Assembly: GCA_023954045.1 (NCBI GenBank) | Contig: JAMLIR010000007.1 | Location: 92,669 to 156,668, forward strand | Length of the DNA stretch: 64,000 nt | From: Burkholderiaceae bacterium | Lineage (GTDB): Bacteria > Pseudomonadota > Gammaproteobacteria > Burkholderiales > Burkholderiaceae_E | Direction: 5' to 3' | In this document: positions 1 to 11,110 of the stretch, piece by piece | How the letters are laid out: each line of letters starts with the position of its first letter | How positions within the stretch are numbered: position 1 is the first letter of the stretch | Program-made: the position numbers and the translations under genes | Notes under the pieces: model-generated | Told to the model about the DNA's origin: nothing | Databases searched by the model: none | What the model saw: only the letters and a program-made list of their open reading frames with translations

Positions 1-870
1 GCCGGTGTCGCCGACGGACGGCACGCCGCTGTAGTCGATCTGCTGCACGTCTGCGGCGACGGTGAGCCTGGGCGTCGCCTTCACGGCGATGCCCACGCCG
101 TAGTTGGCGGGGATGTCGAAGGCGCCGCCGTCGGGGAACAGCCCGGCGTACTCCTTGAACTTGCCCATCTTCGTCTTGGTCTGGTACGTCGCGCCGAGCG
201 TCACGGTGTCGCTCAGGCGGCCGGTCCAGCCGAAGCGCAGTCCCCAGCCCGACGAGGAGTCTTCACCCTTGTTGGTGAGACTGGTCGGATCCGAGGACAT
301 CATTGCAAACGGCTGCAGGCCGTACGCCGAGAAGCGCTGGTGCGCGAGGTTCAGCGAGACGCCGACCGCGTGATCCCGGTTGATCTTGTAGGCCACCGTG
401 GGCGCGATGAACAGCTGGGTCAGGTCGACGCCGGTCGTCCCGGTCACCCCGAACGCCGAGAACGGCGACTTCTCGTAGGTGGTGTTCATCCCGCCGTTGC
501 CGTAGACGACGACCCCGACCGCGAGATTCGGGTTGATCATCCGGTTGTAGCCGAAGTCGGGCACGAAGAACATGTCGCGCCCGTTGCCGTCGTAGCTGCC
601 GTTCAGGCCGGCGCCATTGCCGCTGATCTCCGTCTCGCGATTCGGCATGAACACGTCGAGCCCGAAGTCCATCCGGTTGCCGACGAAGGCCATTCCGGCC
701 GGGTTCGTCGCGGCGGCCATCGCGTCCTGGGGCAGCGCGATGCCGACGCCGGCCATCCCCTTCGACTTGATCCCGTAACCGTGCGAGAAGTAGCCGTTGG
801 TCGCATGACCGAGGGCAGGTGCCAGGCAACCGGCGACCACCAGCGCAATTTGACTGATCCTGAACTTCAC
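1..870 (-). CDS. FadL/OmpP1/TodX-family outer membrane protein (3' end off window)
   Basis: Outer-membrane beta-barrel of the FadL family, which imports long-chain fatty acids and other hydrophobic compounds. A signal peptide (KFRISQIALVVAGCLAPALGHA) is followed by NGYFSHGYGIKSKGMAGVGIALPQ and AATNPAGMAFVGNRMD, the family's N-terminal hatch signature. Later segments such as FGWTGRLSDTVTLGATYQ alternate like barrel strands. The start is GTG at 870, with GGGAGA a few bases upstream and no in-frame ATG. The first 290 codons are present; the C-terminal barrel strands lie beyond base 1. The gene follows acylphosphatase on the same strand after 146 bp. That gap contains TATCAT (minus strand, 972-977), a possible -10. 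The substrate cannot be told from sequence. Confidence 0.88.
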   Translation of the reverse strand, partial: MKFRISQIALVVAGCLAPALGHATNGYFSHGYGIKSKGMAGVGIALPQDAMAAATNPAGMAFVGNRMDFGLDVFMPNRETEISGNGAGLNGSYDGNGRDMFFVPDFGYNRMINPNLAVGVVVYGNGGMNTTYEKSPFSAFGVTGTTGVDLTQLFIAPTVAYKINRDHAVGVSLNLAHQRFSAYGLQPFAMMSSDPTSLTNKGEDSSSGWGLRFGWTGRLSDTVTLGATYQTKTKMGKFKEYAGLFPDGGAFDIPANYGVGIAVKATPRLTVAADVQQIDYSGVPSVGDTG

Positions 871-1016
871 GATGTCTCCCACAGCCTTGTTGTCGTCATC
901 GGCGCGAGGCCACTCCCCGCGACCGCCGTCCTGCATGTTCGGGCGGCGCCCTCGAGGCGTCCATAACCCTCATGATAGCTATGTTATTACCTTAAAGGGG
1001 TATGGAGTATTCGCCC

Positions 1017-1289
1017 CTATGCAGTCGGCCGCATCTCGAAGCCGTCGAACTCGCCGCTCGCCGGCTCGGCGTCCACCCGCGTGACCCGCGCCGCCGGCGG
1101 GCCGCGCGCCGCCCAGCGCGTCATTTCGTCCACCGCCGCCGGGTCGCCGGCGACGACCGCCTCGACCGTGCCGTCGCTGCGGTTGCGTACCCAGCCGGCC
1201 AGCCCGCGGCGCCGGGCCTCGCGCGCCAGCGCGGCGCGAAACCCCACCCCCTGAACCAGCCCGTGGATCGTCAGGCGCCGCTGCAGCAT
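1017..1289 (-). CDS. acyP: Acylphosphatase
   Basis: A 90-residue acylphosphatase, which hydrolyses the carboxyl-phosphate bond of acyl phosphates in the cytoplasm. The phosphate-binding loop GLVQGVGFR (about residues 10-18), with its catalytic Arg, is intact, as is the second signature GWVRNRSDGTVEAV, with the catalytic Asn. The length is typical of the family. It starts 9 bp after the stop of the upstream EamA transporter gene, so the two are probably co-transcribed. There is no obvious metabolic link between them. Confidence 0.93.
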   Translation of the reverse strand: MLQRRLTIHGLVQGVGFRAALAREARRRGLAGWVRNRSDGTVEAVVAGDPAAVDEMTRWAARGPPAARVTRVDAEPASGEFDGFEMRPTA

Positions 1290-1298
1290 CGCACGGGC

Positions 1299-2168
1299 TC
1301 AGCGGCTGGCCGCGCCGCGCGTCGCGGCGCGCGCCCGGGTCGCCAGCACGACGGCGATACCCCCCAGGATGGTGGCGGACGCGAGCAGCAGCCGCGGGGT
1401 GAGCGGCTCGGACAGCATCAGGGCGCCACCGATCGCCGCGATCGGCGGCACCGACAGCTGCACGGTCGACGCGCGCATCGCGGTCAGCCCGCGCAAGGCC
1501 GCGTACCAGACGACGTAGCCGATCCCGGAGCTCAGTGCCCCCGATGCGACCGCCAGCGCGACGCCCGGGGCGTCGGCGTGCGCGGCGCCCGCAGTGACCG
1601 CCGACAGGGCCAGCGCCAACGGTACCGCGCGCGCGAAATTCGACGCGGTCGCGGCCAGCGGGTCGGCGACGCCGCGGCCGCGCAGCGAATAGACCCCCCA
1701 GGCCACGCCGGCCAGCGCCATCGAGGTCGCACCCAGCGGCGCAGGGGCCGACACGCCCGGCGAGACCAGGTAGACGAGTCCGGCGACGGCCGCGGCCAGG
1801 CCGGCCCATGCCGCCGGCGCGAAGCGCTCGCCGCCACGCAGCCCCGCCCCCAGCATCGTGAGCTGCACGGCGCCGAACAGGATCAGCGCGCCCGTGCCGG
1901 CGGCCAGGCTCAGGTAGGCGAACGAGAACAGCGCGACGTAGGCGAACAGCATCGTCGCCGCCAGCCAGTCGCTGCGCGGCGCCGCATCGCCGCCCGCGCG
2001 GATCCGCACGATCAGCGCGAGGACGAGCGCTCCGGAGGCCAGCCTGATCGACCCGAAGCTGGCCGGGTCGATCCGCGCGTTGGCGAGCGCGAGCCGGCAC
2101 AGCAGCGAGTTCGCCGCGAAGGCGAGCATCGCCACGCCGGTGAGCACGAGGGTTCTCAGCGTCGTCAC
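1299..2168 (-). CDS. EamA/DMT-superfamily membrane transporter
   Basis: Drug/metabolite transporter of about 289 residues with ten predicted hydrophobic segments in two EamA repeats: NSLLCRLALANARIDPASFG opens the first and GVAWGVYSLRGRG the second. The C terminus is Arg/Ala-rich and presumably cytoplasmic. The likely start is GTG at 2168 (VTTLRTLVLTGVAML); the open frame continues upstream but loses hydrophobic character and would run into the divergent gene at 2250/2280. The family exports small metabolites or amino acids; the substrate here is unknown. It is the first gene of a short operon with acyP and is divergent from the VIT1-type gene. Confidence 0.85.
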   Translation of the reverse strand: MTTLRTLVLTGVAMLAFAANSLLCRLALANARIDPASFGSIRLASGALVLALIVRIRAGGDAAPRSDWLAATMLFAYVALFSFAYLSLAAGTGALILFGAVQLTMLGAGLRGGERFAPAAWAGLAAAVAGLVYLVSPGVSAPAPLGATSMALAGVAWGVYSLRGRGVADPLAATASNFARAVPLALALSAVTAGAAHADAPGVALAVASGALSSGIGYVVWYAALRGLTAMRASTVQLSVPPIAAIGGALMLSEPLTPRLLLASATILGGIAVVLATRARAATRGAASR

Positions 2169-2279
2169 GGTACCGTCCGGATCTTCGCACCGCACCCGCT
2201 CGCTTGTCACCCGGCGCCGCTGTGGCTGCGGGCCGGTGGAACCCCTACAATGCAGCGCGCAGCGATTCGCGCCAACCCG

Positions 2280-3350
2280 ATGAGCGCCAACCCGAACCGA
2301 TTCCCCGGCCACGAGGTCGATTCCGCGCGCGAGGGCTACCTCGAGGAGGCCCGGTCCTCGCGCCTCTACGTCGAGCTCGCCGCGATCGAAACCGACGCGC
2401 GGATCGCGCGGATGTACACGGACCTGTCCCGGGTCGCCGCGCAGCAAGCCGGGCTCTGGGCCGACAAGCTGCGCGCGGCCGGCCAGGCGATCCCCACCGA
2501 GGCGCCGCTCGGATTTCGCGCGAGCACCGCGCTGGCGCTGGCGCGCCGCATCGGCATCCGGCCGATGCGCGGTGTGTTCGCGGCGCTGAAGGTGCGCGGC
2601 CTGTCCGTCTATTCGGCGGCACCGATGCCCGGCCACCCGAGCGTCACCCGCGTCGAACAGATCGGCCGTCGGCACCGCACCGGTGGCGGCAACCTGCGCG
2701 CCGCGGTGTTCGGCGTCAACGACGGGCTGGTGTCGAACGCGAGCCTGATCATGGGGATGGCCGGCGCCGCCGCCGAACCGCGCACGCTGCTGCTGACGGG
2801 CGTCGCGGGCCTGCTGGCCGGCGCGTTCTCGATGGCCGCCGGCGAATACGTCTCGGTGCGCTCGCAGCGCGAGGTGTTCGAGTACCAGATCGGGCTGGAG
2901 CGCGAGGAGCTCGACGAGTATCCGCAGGCCGAGGCCGACGAACTGGCGCTGATCTACGAGACCAAGGGAATGGAGCGCGACGACGCGCGGCGGCTGGCGC
3001 AGGCGCTGATCGCCGACCCCGAGCGCGCGCTCGACACGCTCGCGCGCGAGGAACTCGGCCTGAACCCCGACGAGCTCGGGTCGCCGTGGGGCGCCGCGAC
3101 CTCGTCGTTCCTGGCGTTCGCCGCCGGCGCCGTCGTTCCGCTGTTGCCGTACGTGCTCGGCGAGGGCGAGCGCGCATTCGCCGCGTCGATCGCGCTGGCC
3201 GCTGCGGCGCTGTTCGGCGTCGGCGCGACGCTGTCGTTCTTCACCGGCCGCGGCGCGCTCGCCTCCGGCCTGCGGATGCTGGCGATCGGAGCCGCCGCCG
3301 GCGCGGCCACCTACGGGATCGGAAGCCTGATCGGCGTGAGCGTCGCCTGA
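2280..3350 (+). CDS. Ferritin-like domain fused to VIT1/CCC1 iron/manganese transporter (MbfA-like)
   Basis: A two-domain protein of 356 residues. Residues about 15-65 resemble a rubrerythrin/ferritin-like helical pair (EEARSSRLYVELAAIETDA). Residues about 140-356 are a VIT1/CCC1 transporter with the signature FGVNDGLVSNASLIMGM and a long cytoplasmic segment. Members with this layout (MbfA) export iron across the inner membrane. The second ferritin motif here reads LSRVAAQQAGLW, where I would expect Glu and His ligands (EERHA), so the ferroxidase site appears lost. Two starts are possible: ATG 2250 (GGTGGA upstream) or ATG 2280. TACAAT at 2245-2250 could be a -10, which would favour 2280. No Fur or Irr site was recognised. 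Confidence 0.88.
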   Translation: MSANPNRFPGHEVDSAREGYLEEARSSRLYVELAAIETDARIARMYTDLSRVAAQQAGLWADKLRAAGQAIPTEAPLGFRASTALALARRIGIRPMRGVFAALKVRGLSVYSAAPMPGHPSVTRVEQIGRRHRTGGGNLRAAVFGVNDGLVSNASLIMGMAGAAAEPRTLLLTGVAGLLAGAFSMAAGEYVSVRSQREVFEYQIGLEREELDEYPQAEADELALIYETKGMERDDARRLAQALIADPERALDTLAREELGLNPDELGSPWGAATSSFLAFAAGAVVPLLPYVLGEGERAFAASIALAAAALFGVGATLSFFTGRGALASGLRMLAIGAAAGAATYGIGSLIGVSVA

Positions 3351-3363
3351 GACGGGCCGGCGC

Positions 3364-5094
3364 TCAGCGCTTCTCGGTCAGCAGCGCGAAGTAGGTTTCG
3401 CGCGAGCTCGCGTAGAGCGCGTGGCGCATCTCGACCCAACCCGGCACGTCGGCCTCGCGCATCGGCTTCGACAGGAAGTAGCCCTGAACCTCGTCGCAGC
3501 CGAGCCGTGCGAGGCAACGCAGCTCCTCGACCGTCTCCACGCCCTCGGCGACCACCTTCAGGCCGAGCTGCTTGCCGAGCTCGATCGTCGAACGGACGAT
3601 CGTCATGTTGCCGCGGTTGCGGTGGATGCCGCTCACGAACGAGCGGTCGATCTTCAGCTCGTTCACCGGCAGCTGCTGCAGCTGCTTCAGCGTCGCGTAA
3701 CCGGTGCCGAAGTCGTCGACCGCCAGCCGGACCCCGAGCCGCGAGATCGCGCGCAGGTTCTTCATCGCCGCGTCCGACTCGCTGACGACGCCGCTCTCGG
3801 TGATCTCGAGGCACAGGCGCTTCGGATCGATCGTCGCCTCGCGCACCAGGTCGAGCATCTCGCGCGCGAAGTCGGGATTCTCGATGTCGAGCGCCGACAC
3901 GTTGACCGCGACCGTCAGGTCGAGGCCGGCCTCGACCAGCGTGCGCGAGAAGCGCGCGCCTCGCGCGACCACCCAGCGGGTGATCTCGCGCATGAAGCCG
4001 GTCTGCTCGGCGAACGGGATGAACTCGCCGGGCGGCACGCGGCCGCGCGCCGGGTGGTTCCAGCGCACCAGTCCCTCCAGGCCGGCGATCAGTCCGGTGC
4101 GCAGCGCCAGCTTCGGCTGGTAGTCGAGCTCGAACTGCCCGCCCTCGAGCGCCGAGCGCATCTCGCCGAGCAGCGACAGGTAGCTGCGCTGCACCTCGCC
4201 GCCGCCGCCGTCGAAGACGCGCTCGCCCGAACGCGTGCGCTTGGCGCGGTACATCGCCGAGTCGGCGTGCCGCAGCAGCGTGACGTCGTCCTCGCCGTGA
4301 TCGGGGTACAGCGCGATGCCGATGCTGATCCCGATGTCGATCAGCTGCTCGCCGTGGCGAAGCGGCGCCTTCATCGCGTCGAGCACGCGTCGGCTGACTT
4401 CGCGCGCCGCCTCGACGCCGCCGGCCAGCAGCAGCACGAACTCGTCGCCGCCCAGCCGGGCGACGGTGTCGCTCTCGCGGACCGTCGCGCGCAGGCGCCG
4501 CGCCACCTCCCGGAGCAGCACGTCGCCGGTGGCGTGCCCGAGCGTGTCGTTGACCACCTTGAAGCGATCGAGGTCGAGCAGCGCGATCGCGAAGGTGCCG
4601 CGCGAGCGCTGCGAAACGCTGACCATGTGGCGGATGCGATCGGCGAGCAGCGCGCGGTTGGGCAGTCCGGTCAGGGGATCCGACAGCGCCGACTCCATGA
4701 TCCGGCGCTCGCGCGTCGCGGCCGACTCGCCCAACCCGTTCACCGACTCGGCGAGCGCGCCGATCTCGTCGCGGGGACCCGGGGCGACCCGCTCGCGGTA
4801 GTCGGCGTCGTGGATGCGCTCGATCGCGCGCCGCAGCTGCGCGAGCCGCCTCGCGGCGCTGCGCCCGAGCGACCAGGCGGCCAACCCGGCGACCGCGGCG
4901 CTCGCTACCGCCGCCGAAACGAAGAGCGCCTGCACGCGCCAGCCGAACGGGCCGATCGCGCGATCCGCGAGCAGGTAGACGGCGGCCTGCACGGCGAACG
5001 TCGCCGCCACGGCCACCAGCGCCTGGCGCGCGGCCAGCCCGATGCCGCGGCGCGGGGCCGCGGCCGGCAAATCGTCTGGACGGTCCGGGTGCAT
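3364..5094 (-). CDS. Membrane GGDEF-EAL protein (diguanylate cyclase/phosphodiesterase)
   Basis: Cyclic-di-GMP turnover enzyme of 576 residues. Two membrane segments (about 25-44 and 55-75) flank a short periplasmic loop. A HAMP-like linker follows, then GGDEF at 215-219 with an I-site RESD exactly five residues before it, then an EAL domain. The EAL signature reads EGL (340-342), but the catalytic Glu and the other metal and lysine motifs (NVSALDI, EITES, DDFGTGY, KIDRSFV, AEGVET, QGYFLSKP) are intact. Both activities are therefore possible. The start could be ATG 5094 or GTG 5124; a GGAGG lies before a perfect palindrome that abuts ATG 5094. It follows sufT by about 55-85 bp on the same strand. 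Confidence 0.92.
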   Translation of the reverse strand: MHPDRPDDLPAAAPRRGIGLAARQALVAVAATFAVQAAVYLLADRAIGPFGWRVQALFVSAAVASAAVAGLAAWSLGRSAARRLAQLRRAIERIHDADYRERVAPGPRDEIGALAESVNGLGESAATRERRIMESALSDPLTGLPNRALLADRIRHMVSVSQRSRGTFAIALLDLDRFKVVNDTLGHATGDVLLREVARRLRATVRESDTVARLGGDEFVLLLAGGVEAAREVSRRVLDAMKAPLRHGEQLIDIGISIGIALYPDHGEDDVTLLRHADSAMYRAKRTRSGERVFDGGGGEVQRSYLSLLGEMRSALEGGQFELDYQPKLALRTGLIAGLEGLVRWNHPARGRVPPGEFIPFAEQTGFMREITRWVVARGARFSRTLVEAGLDLTVAVNVSALDIENPDFAREMLDLVREATIDPKRLCLEITESGVVSESDAAMKNLRAISRLGVRLAVDDFGTGYATLKQLQQLPVNELKIDRSFVSGIHRNRGNMTIVRSTIELGKQLGLKVVAEGVETVEELRCLARLGCDEVQGYFLSKPMREADVPGWVEMRHALYASSRETYFALLTEKR

Positions 5095-5113
5095 GGTGCC
5101 CAGTCTGGGCACC
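5095..5113. promoter_or_regulatory. Perfect 9-bp-arm palindrome at the start of the GGDEF-EAL gene
   Basis: GGTGCCCAG-T-CTGGGCACC is a perfect inverted repeat with a single central base, ending one base before ATG 5094 (minus strand) and directly after GGAGG. It could be a protein operator. Alternatively, as an RNA hairpin with a small loop, it could control access to the start codon. If translation begins at GTG 5124 it is simply coding sequence. Confidence 0.45.
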
Positions 5114-5177
5114 CTCCGGAACACGCGTCAGGCACGCGCGCCGGACGGCGTGCGCTCGCCGACGAAAGCGCGTTGCG

Positions 5178-5753
5178 CTAGAGCAACCCCATCTCGAGCT
5201 GCGCCGACTCGCTCATCATGTCGCGGGACCAGGGGGGATCCCAGACCAGTTCGACGTCGACTTCGGCGACGTTGGGGATGCCCAGCAGCTTGTCGCGCGC
5301 CTCGTCGGCCAGCAGCGTGCCCATGCCGCATCCGGCTGCGGTGAGCGTCATCCGCACGTCGATTCGGAACTTGCCGTCGTCGAGCGGCTTGACCTCGCAG
5401 GCATAGACCAGCCCCAGGTTGACGATGTCGACCGGAATCTCCGGGTCGTAGCAGGTGCCGAGCTGGCGCCAGGCGGCCTTCTCGATCGCTTCCACGGTGG
5501 TCGGCGGGCCCGCGTCGACGCCCAGTCCGAGTTCCTCGGAAGGATCGAGCTCGAGGCCGAGCGCGTCGGCATGCCGGCCGTCGATCCGGTACAGGTTGCC
5601 GTCGACCATCACGGTGAAGGTTCCGCCGAGGCGCTGGCTGATGTAGCCGACGCGCCCCGCTTCGAGCGTGGTCGCGGTGCCCCACGGCACCGCAACCGCC
5701 GGGCAATCGCGGGTCAGCGTGACTTCCTGGATGTCGCCGTGCCGGTAACCCAT
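5178..5753 (-). CDS. sufT: SUF-associated Fe-S assembly factor SufT
   Basis: A 191-residue protein. The C-terminal half is a MIP18/PaaD-like domain (DUF59; YDPEIPVDIVNLGLVY, with TAAGCGMG carrying the conserved Cys), preceded by an N-terminal region typical of SufT (DCPAVAVPWGTATTL). SufT proteins help deliver or mature Fe-S clusters during high demand. It is the last gene of the suf operon, 10 bp after sufU. A weak hairpin (AGCGC-AAC-GCGCT) sits just after the stop, so read-through into the GGDEF-EAL gene is possible. Confidence 0.93.
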   Translation of the reverse strand: MGYRHGDIQEVTLTRDCPAVAVPWGTATTLEAGRVGYISQRLGGTFTVMVDGNLYRIDGRHADALGLELDPSEELGLGVDAGPPTTVEAIEKAAWRQLGTCYDPEIPVDIVNLGLVYACEVKPLDDGKFRIDVRMTLTAAGCGMGTLLADEARDKLLGIPNVAEVDVELVWDPPWSRDMMSESAQLEMGLL

Positions 5754-5763
5754 CGTCCGTTCC

Positions 5764-6219
5764 TCATTCCGTCTTCGCCGGCTCGCCCTCGCCGGTCAGC
5801 GCGTTGTGCAGCGTGTGCCAGGCGAGCGTCGCGCACTTGACCCGAACCGGGAACTCGCGCACGCCGGCGAGCACTTCGAGTTTGCCGAAATCGCGCCCTT
5901 CGGGCGCCACGCCCGTGAGCAGGGCATGGAAATCGCGGAACAGCGCCTCGACCTCGTCGACCGTGCGCCCCTTGACCGCCTCGGTCATCAGCGACGCCGA
6001 CGCGGTCGAGATCGCACAGCCGTGGCCGACGAAGCTCGCGTCGGCGATGACGCCGTTCTCGAGGCGCACGTAAAGCGTCAGCTGGTCGCCGCACAGCGGG
6101 TTGTGGCCTTCCGCGACGCGGTTCGCGTCGTCCATCTTGCGGAAATTGCGCGGGCTGCGGTTGTGGTCGAAGATCACTTCCTGGTACAGCTCGCGCAGGT
6201 CGCCGTGGCCGAGACTCAT
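5764..6219 (-). CDS. sufU: Fe-S cluster scaffold / sulfur acceptor SufU
   Basis: A 151-residue IscU/SufU-type protein. The three conserved cysteines are C43 (GHNPLCGDQL, with D45), C68 (GHGCAIS) and C129 (RVKCATLAW). The insertion between the second and third cysteines is characteristic of SufU rather than IscU. SufU accepts persulfide sulfur from SufS, usually as a zinc protein. The start ATG overlaps the sufS stop by 4 bp, implying translational coupling. Confidence 0.95.
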   Translation of the reverse strand: MSLGHGDLRELYQEVIFDHNRSPRNFRKMDDANRVAEGHNPLCGDQLTLYVRLENGVIADASFVGHGCAISTASASLMTEAVKGRTVDEVEALFRDFHALLTGVAPEGRDFGKLEVLAGVREFPVRVKCATLAWHTLHNALTGEGEPAKTE

Positions 6220-7517
6220 CTGGGCGGCCCTCCGAACATCTGCTGTGCCCTGGCGATCGCCGCAACCAGCGCGGCGACGTCGTTCTCGTCGTTGTACAGC
6301 GCGAACGACGCGCGCGCGGTGCCGGGAATGCCGAAGCGCGTCATGACCGGCATCGCGCAGTGGTGGCCGGCGCGGATCGCGACGCCCTCGGCATCGAGGA
6401 TCGTGCCGAGGTCGTGCGGATGGATGCCGTCGACGACGAACGACAGGATGCCCGCCTTGTGCGCGGCGGTGCCGATCAGCCGCAGGCCGGGGATGCGCTG
6501 CGCCGCCTCGGTCGCGTGCGCGAGCAGCCGATGCTCGTGCTCGGCGATCCGGTCGAGCCCGATCGCCGTCACGTAGTCGATCGCGACGCCCAGCCCGACC
6601 GCGCCGGCGATGTTCGGCGTACCGGCCTCGAAGCGCTGCGGCGCATCGGCCCAGGTGCTGCGCTCGAAGCTCACCGTGCGGATCATGTCGCCGCCGCCCT
6701 GCCACGGCGGCATCGCCGCCAGCAGCTCGCGGCGCCCGTACAGCGCGCCGATGCCGGTCGGCCCGTACAGCTTGTGACCGGAGAACGCATAGAAGTCGCA
6801 GCCGAGCGCCTGCACGTCGACGCCCTGGTGCGCGACCGCCTGGGCGCCGTCGACCAGCACTTTCGCCCCGACCGCGTGCGCGCGTTCGATCATCCGGGCG
6901 ACCGGGTTCACCGTGCCCAGCGCGTTCGAGACGTGCACCACCGACACGAGCCGGGTGCGCGGGCCGAGCAGCGCCTCGTAGGCGTCGAGCTGCAACTCGC
7001 CGCGATCGGTGAGCGGCACCACCTTCAGCACCGCGCCGGTCTGCTCGCATATCAGCTGCCACGGAACGATGTTCGAGTGGTGCTCCATGCCGGTGAGCAC
7101 GATCTCGTCGCCGGCCTTCAGGTTCGCGCGGCCCCAGCTGTACGCGACCAGGTTGATCGCCTCGGTGGTGCCGCGGGTGAACACGATCTCGTCGGCGCGC
7201 GCCGCGTTGAGCAGCCGCTGCACGCGCTCGCGCGCCTGCTCGTAGAGGTCGGTGGCGTGCTGCGACAGCCAGTGCACGCCGCGGTGGATGTTGGCGTTCG
7301 ACTCGCGGTAGAAGCGGCGCTCGGCCTCGATCACCGCCTCGGGCTTCTGTGTCGTGGCGCCGTTGTCGAGATAGACCAGCCGCTTGCCGCGCACCGGCCG
7401 AGAGAGGATCGGGAAGTCGCGGGCCAGGTCGGCGGCGACGAGCGGGCCGCGCGCCGCGGCGGCGGCCGCCCCCGCCGAGGCAGCCGGGGTCGAGGCGGCA
7501 GTGGCCAACGCGTTCAT
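6216..7517 (-). CDS. sufS: Cysteine desulfurase SufS
   Basis: PLP-dependent class V aminotransferase of 433 residues that takes sulfur from cysteine for Fe-S assembly. The PLP lysine is K249 in FSGHKLYGPTGIG, and the catalytic persulfide Cys is C387 in RAGHHCAMP. A 25-residue Ala-rich leader precedes the conserved core that begins at DFPILSRPVRGKRLVYLDN; it is unusual but in frame. It overlaps sufD and sufU by 4 bp on each side. Confidence 0.96.
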   Translation of the reverse strand: MNALATAASTPAASAGAAAAAARGPLVAADLARDFPILSRPVRGKRLVYLDNGATTQKPEAVIEAERRFYRESNANIHRGVHWLSQHATDLYEQARERVQRLLNAARADEIVFTRGTTEAINLVAYSWGRANLKAGDEIVLTGMEHHSNIVPWQLICEQTGAVLKVVPLTDRGELQLDAYEALLGPRTRLVSVVHVSNALGTVNPVARMIERAHAVGAKVLVDGAQAVAHQGVDVQALGCDFYAFSGHKLYGPTGIGALYGRRELLAAMPPWQGGGDMIRTVSFERSTWADAPQRFEAGTPNIAGAVGLGVAIDYVTAIGLDRIAEHEHRLLAHATEAAQRIPGLRLIGTAAHKAGILSFVVDGIHPHDLGTILDAEGVAIRAGHHCAMPVMTRFGIPGTARASFALYNDENDVAALVAAIARAQQMFGGPPR

Positions 7518-8847
7518 GACAACTCCTCGAGCAGCGCGCCGCCGGGGAGCCGCGCGCGGATCGCCGCCGCCGCGCGTTGGCGCAGCGGCGCGAGGTGGAT
7601 TCGCGCCAGCGCCTCGGTGGCGAAGGCGTAGGTGAGCAGGTTACGCGCATGCGCTTCGTCCAGGCCGCGCGAGCGCAGGTAGAACAGGCTCGCCTCGTCG
7701 ATCTGGCCGACGGTAGCGCCGTGCGCGCACTTGACGTCGTCGGCGTAGATCTCGAGCTCGGGGCGCGCGTCGGCCTCGGCCTGCGCCGACAGCAGCAGGC
7801 TGTCGGTGCGCTGCTCGGCGTCGGTGCGCATCGCGCCGGGCGCGACGACGATGCGGCCGGCGAACACGCCGCGTGCCGCGCCGTCGAGGATGCCGCGGTA
7901 GAACTCCCGGCTCGTGCCCCGCGGCTGCGCGTGCTCGATGCGCGTGTGGTGGTCGACGTGGCGGCGCCCGTCGACGTGGTACAGCCCGTTGAGCAGGACC
8001 TCGCAGTCCTCGCCGTCGAGGCGCGCGACGATGTCGTTGCGCGCCAGCCGCGCCCCGAACGAGAGCGAGTGCGAATCGAACGCCGCGCCGCGCGCCTGCA
8101 GCGCCTCGATCGTCGCGAGATGGATCGCCTGGTCGCCCTCGTGCTGCAGCTTCAGGTGCGTGATCCGCGCGTCGGGCCCGGCGTCGATGCGCGTGACCGC
8201 GTTGGTGAGCGACGCCTGCTCCTGCCCCGGCTGCGAGGCCGCGACGTAGTGCTCGACGACCGTCGCCTGCGCTCCCGCCTCGGCGACGACCAGGTTGCGC
8301 GGATGGCTGGCGCCACCGGCCGTGGCGGCGACGAACACCAGGTGGATCGGCGCTTCGAGCGCGACCCCGCGCGCCAGGTGCACGAACGCGCCGTCGGTGG
8401 CCAGAGCGGCATTCAATGCCGCCGGGCTCGCGCCGCTCCCGGCGCCTCCGAAGGCTGCCTCGACCTTCTCGGGGAATTCGGCCAGCGCGGCCGAGAGCGC
8501 GCCGACCCGGGCGCCGGCCGGCAGCGCGCCCGGCGCCGACAGCGCCGGCGCATGGACGCCGTCGACGAACACCAGCCAGTGGCCGGCCTGGTCGTCGCGG
8601 CGCAGCCGGGCGAGCGCCGCCCGCGCGGACGCGGACGCCGCGTCGGCGCGCTCCACGGCGACGAAGCGCTGCTGCGCGAGGAACGCCAGCGAGGTGTGCC
8701 GGAAGCCCTCGATCCGGTTGTTCGGCCAGCCCTCGTCGGCGAAGCGCTCGATCGCGCGCTGGCGGATCGCGGCCAGCCACGGCAGGCCGGCGCCCGACAG
8801 CTTCGCGGCCTGCGTGCGGAACGTCGCAAGCCAGGTGTCGATGTCGC

Positions 8848-8851
<4 letters not shown>
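7514..8851 (-). CDS. sufD: Fe-S assembly complex component SufD
   Basis: A 445-residue SufD, partner of SufB and SufC in the SufBC2D scaffold. The N-terminal half is poorly conserved apart from [12 protein letters not shown]. The C-terminal beta-helix half carries typical motifs ([42 protein letters not shown]). The ATG overlaps the sufC stop by 4 bp, and its own end overlaps sufS. Confidence 0.95.
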
Positions 8852-9630
<779 letters not shown>

Positions 9631-9645
9631 GCCGTTTCCCTTTCC

Positions 9646-11094
<1,449 letters not shown>

Positions 11095-11110
11095 GCTGTG
11101 CAGCTTCCTG

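Noticed and set aside
870-1016. Rho-independent terminator after acyP
   Set aside because: Only a 5-bp AGGGG/CCCCT stem with a 13-nt loop is present; too weak to call.
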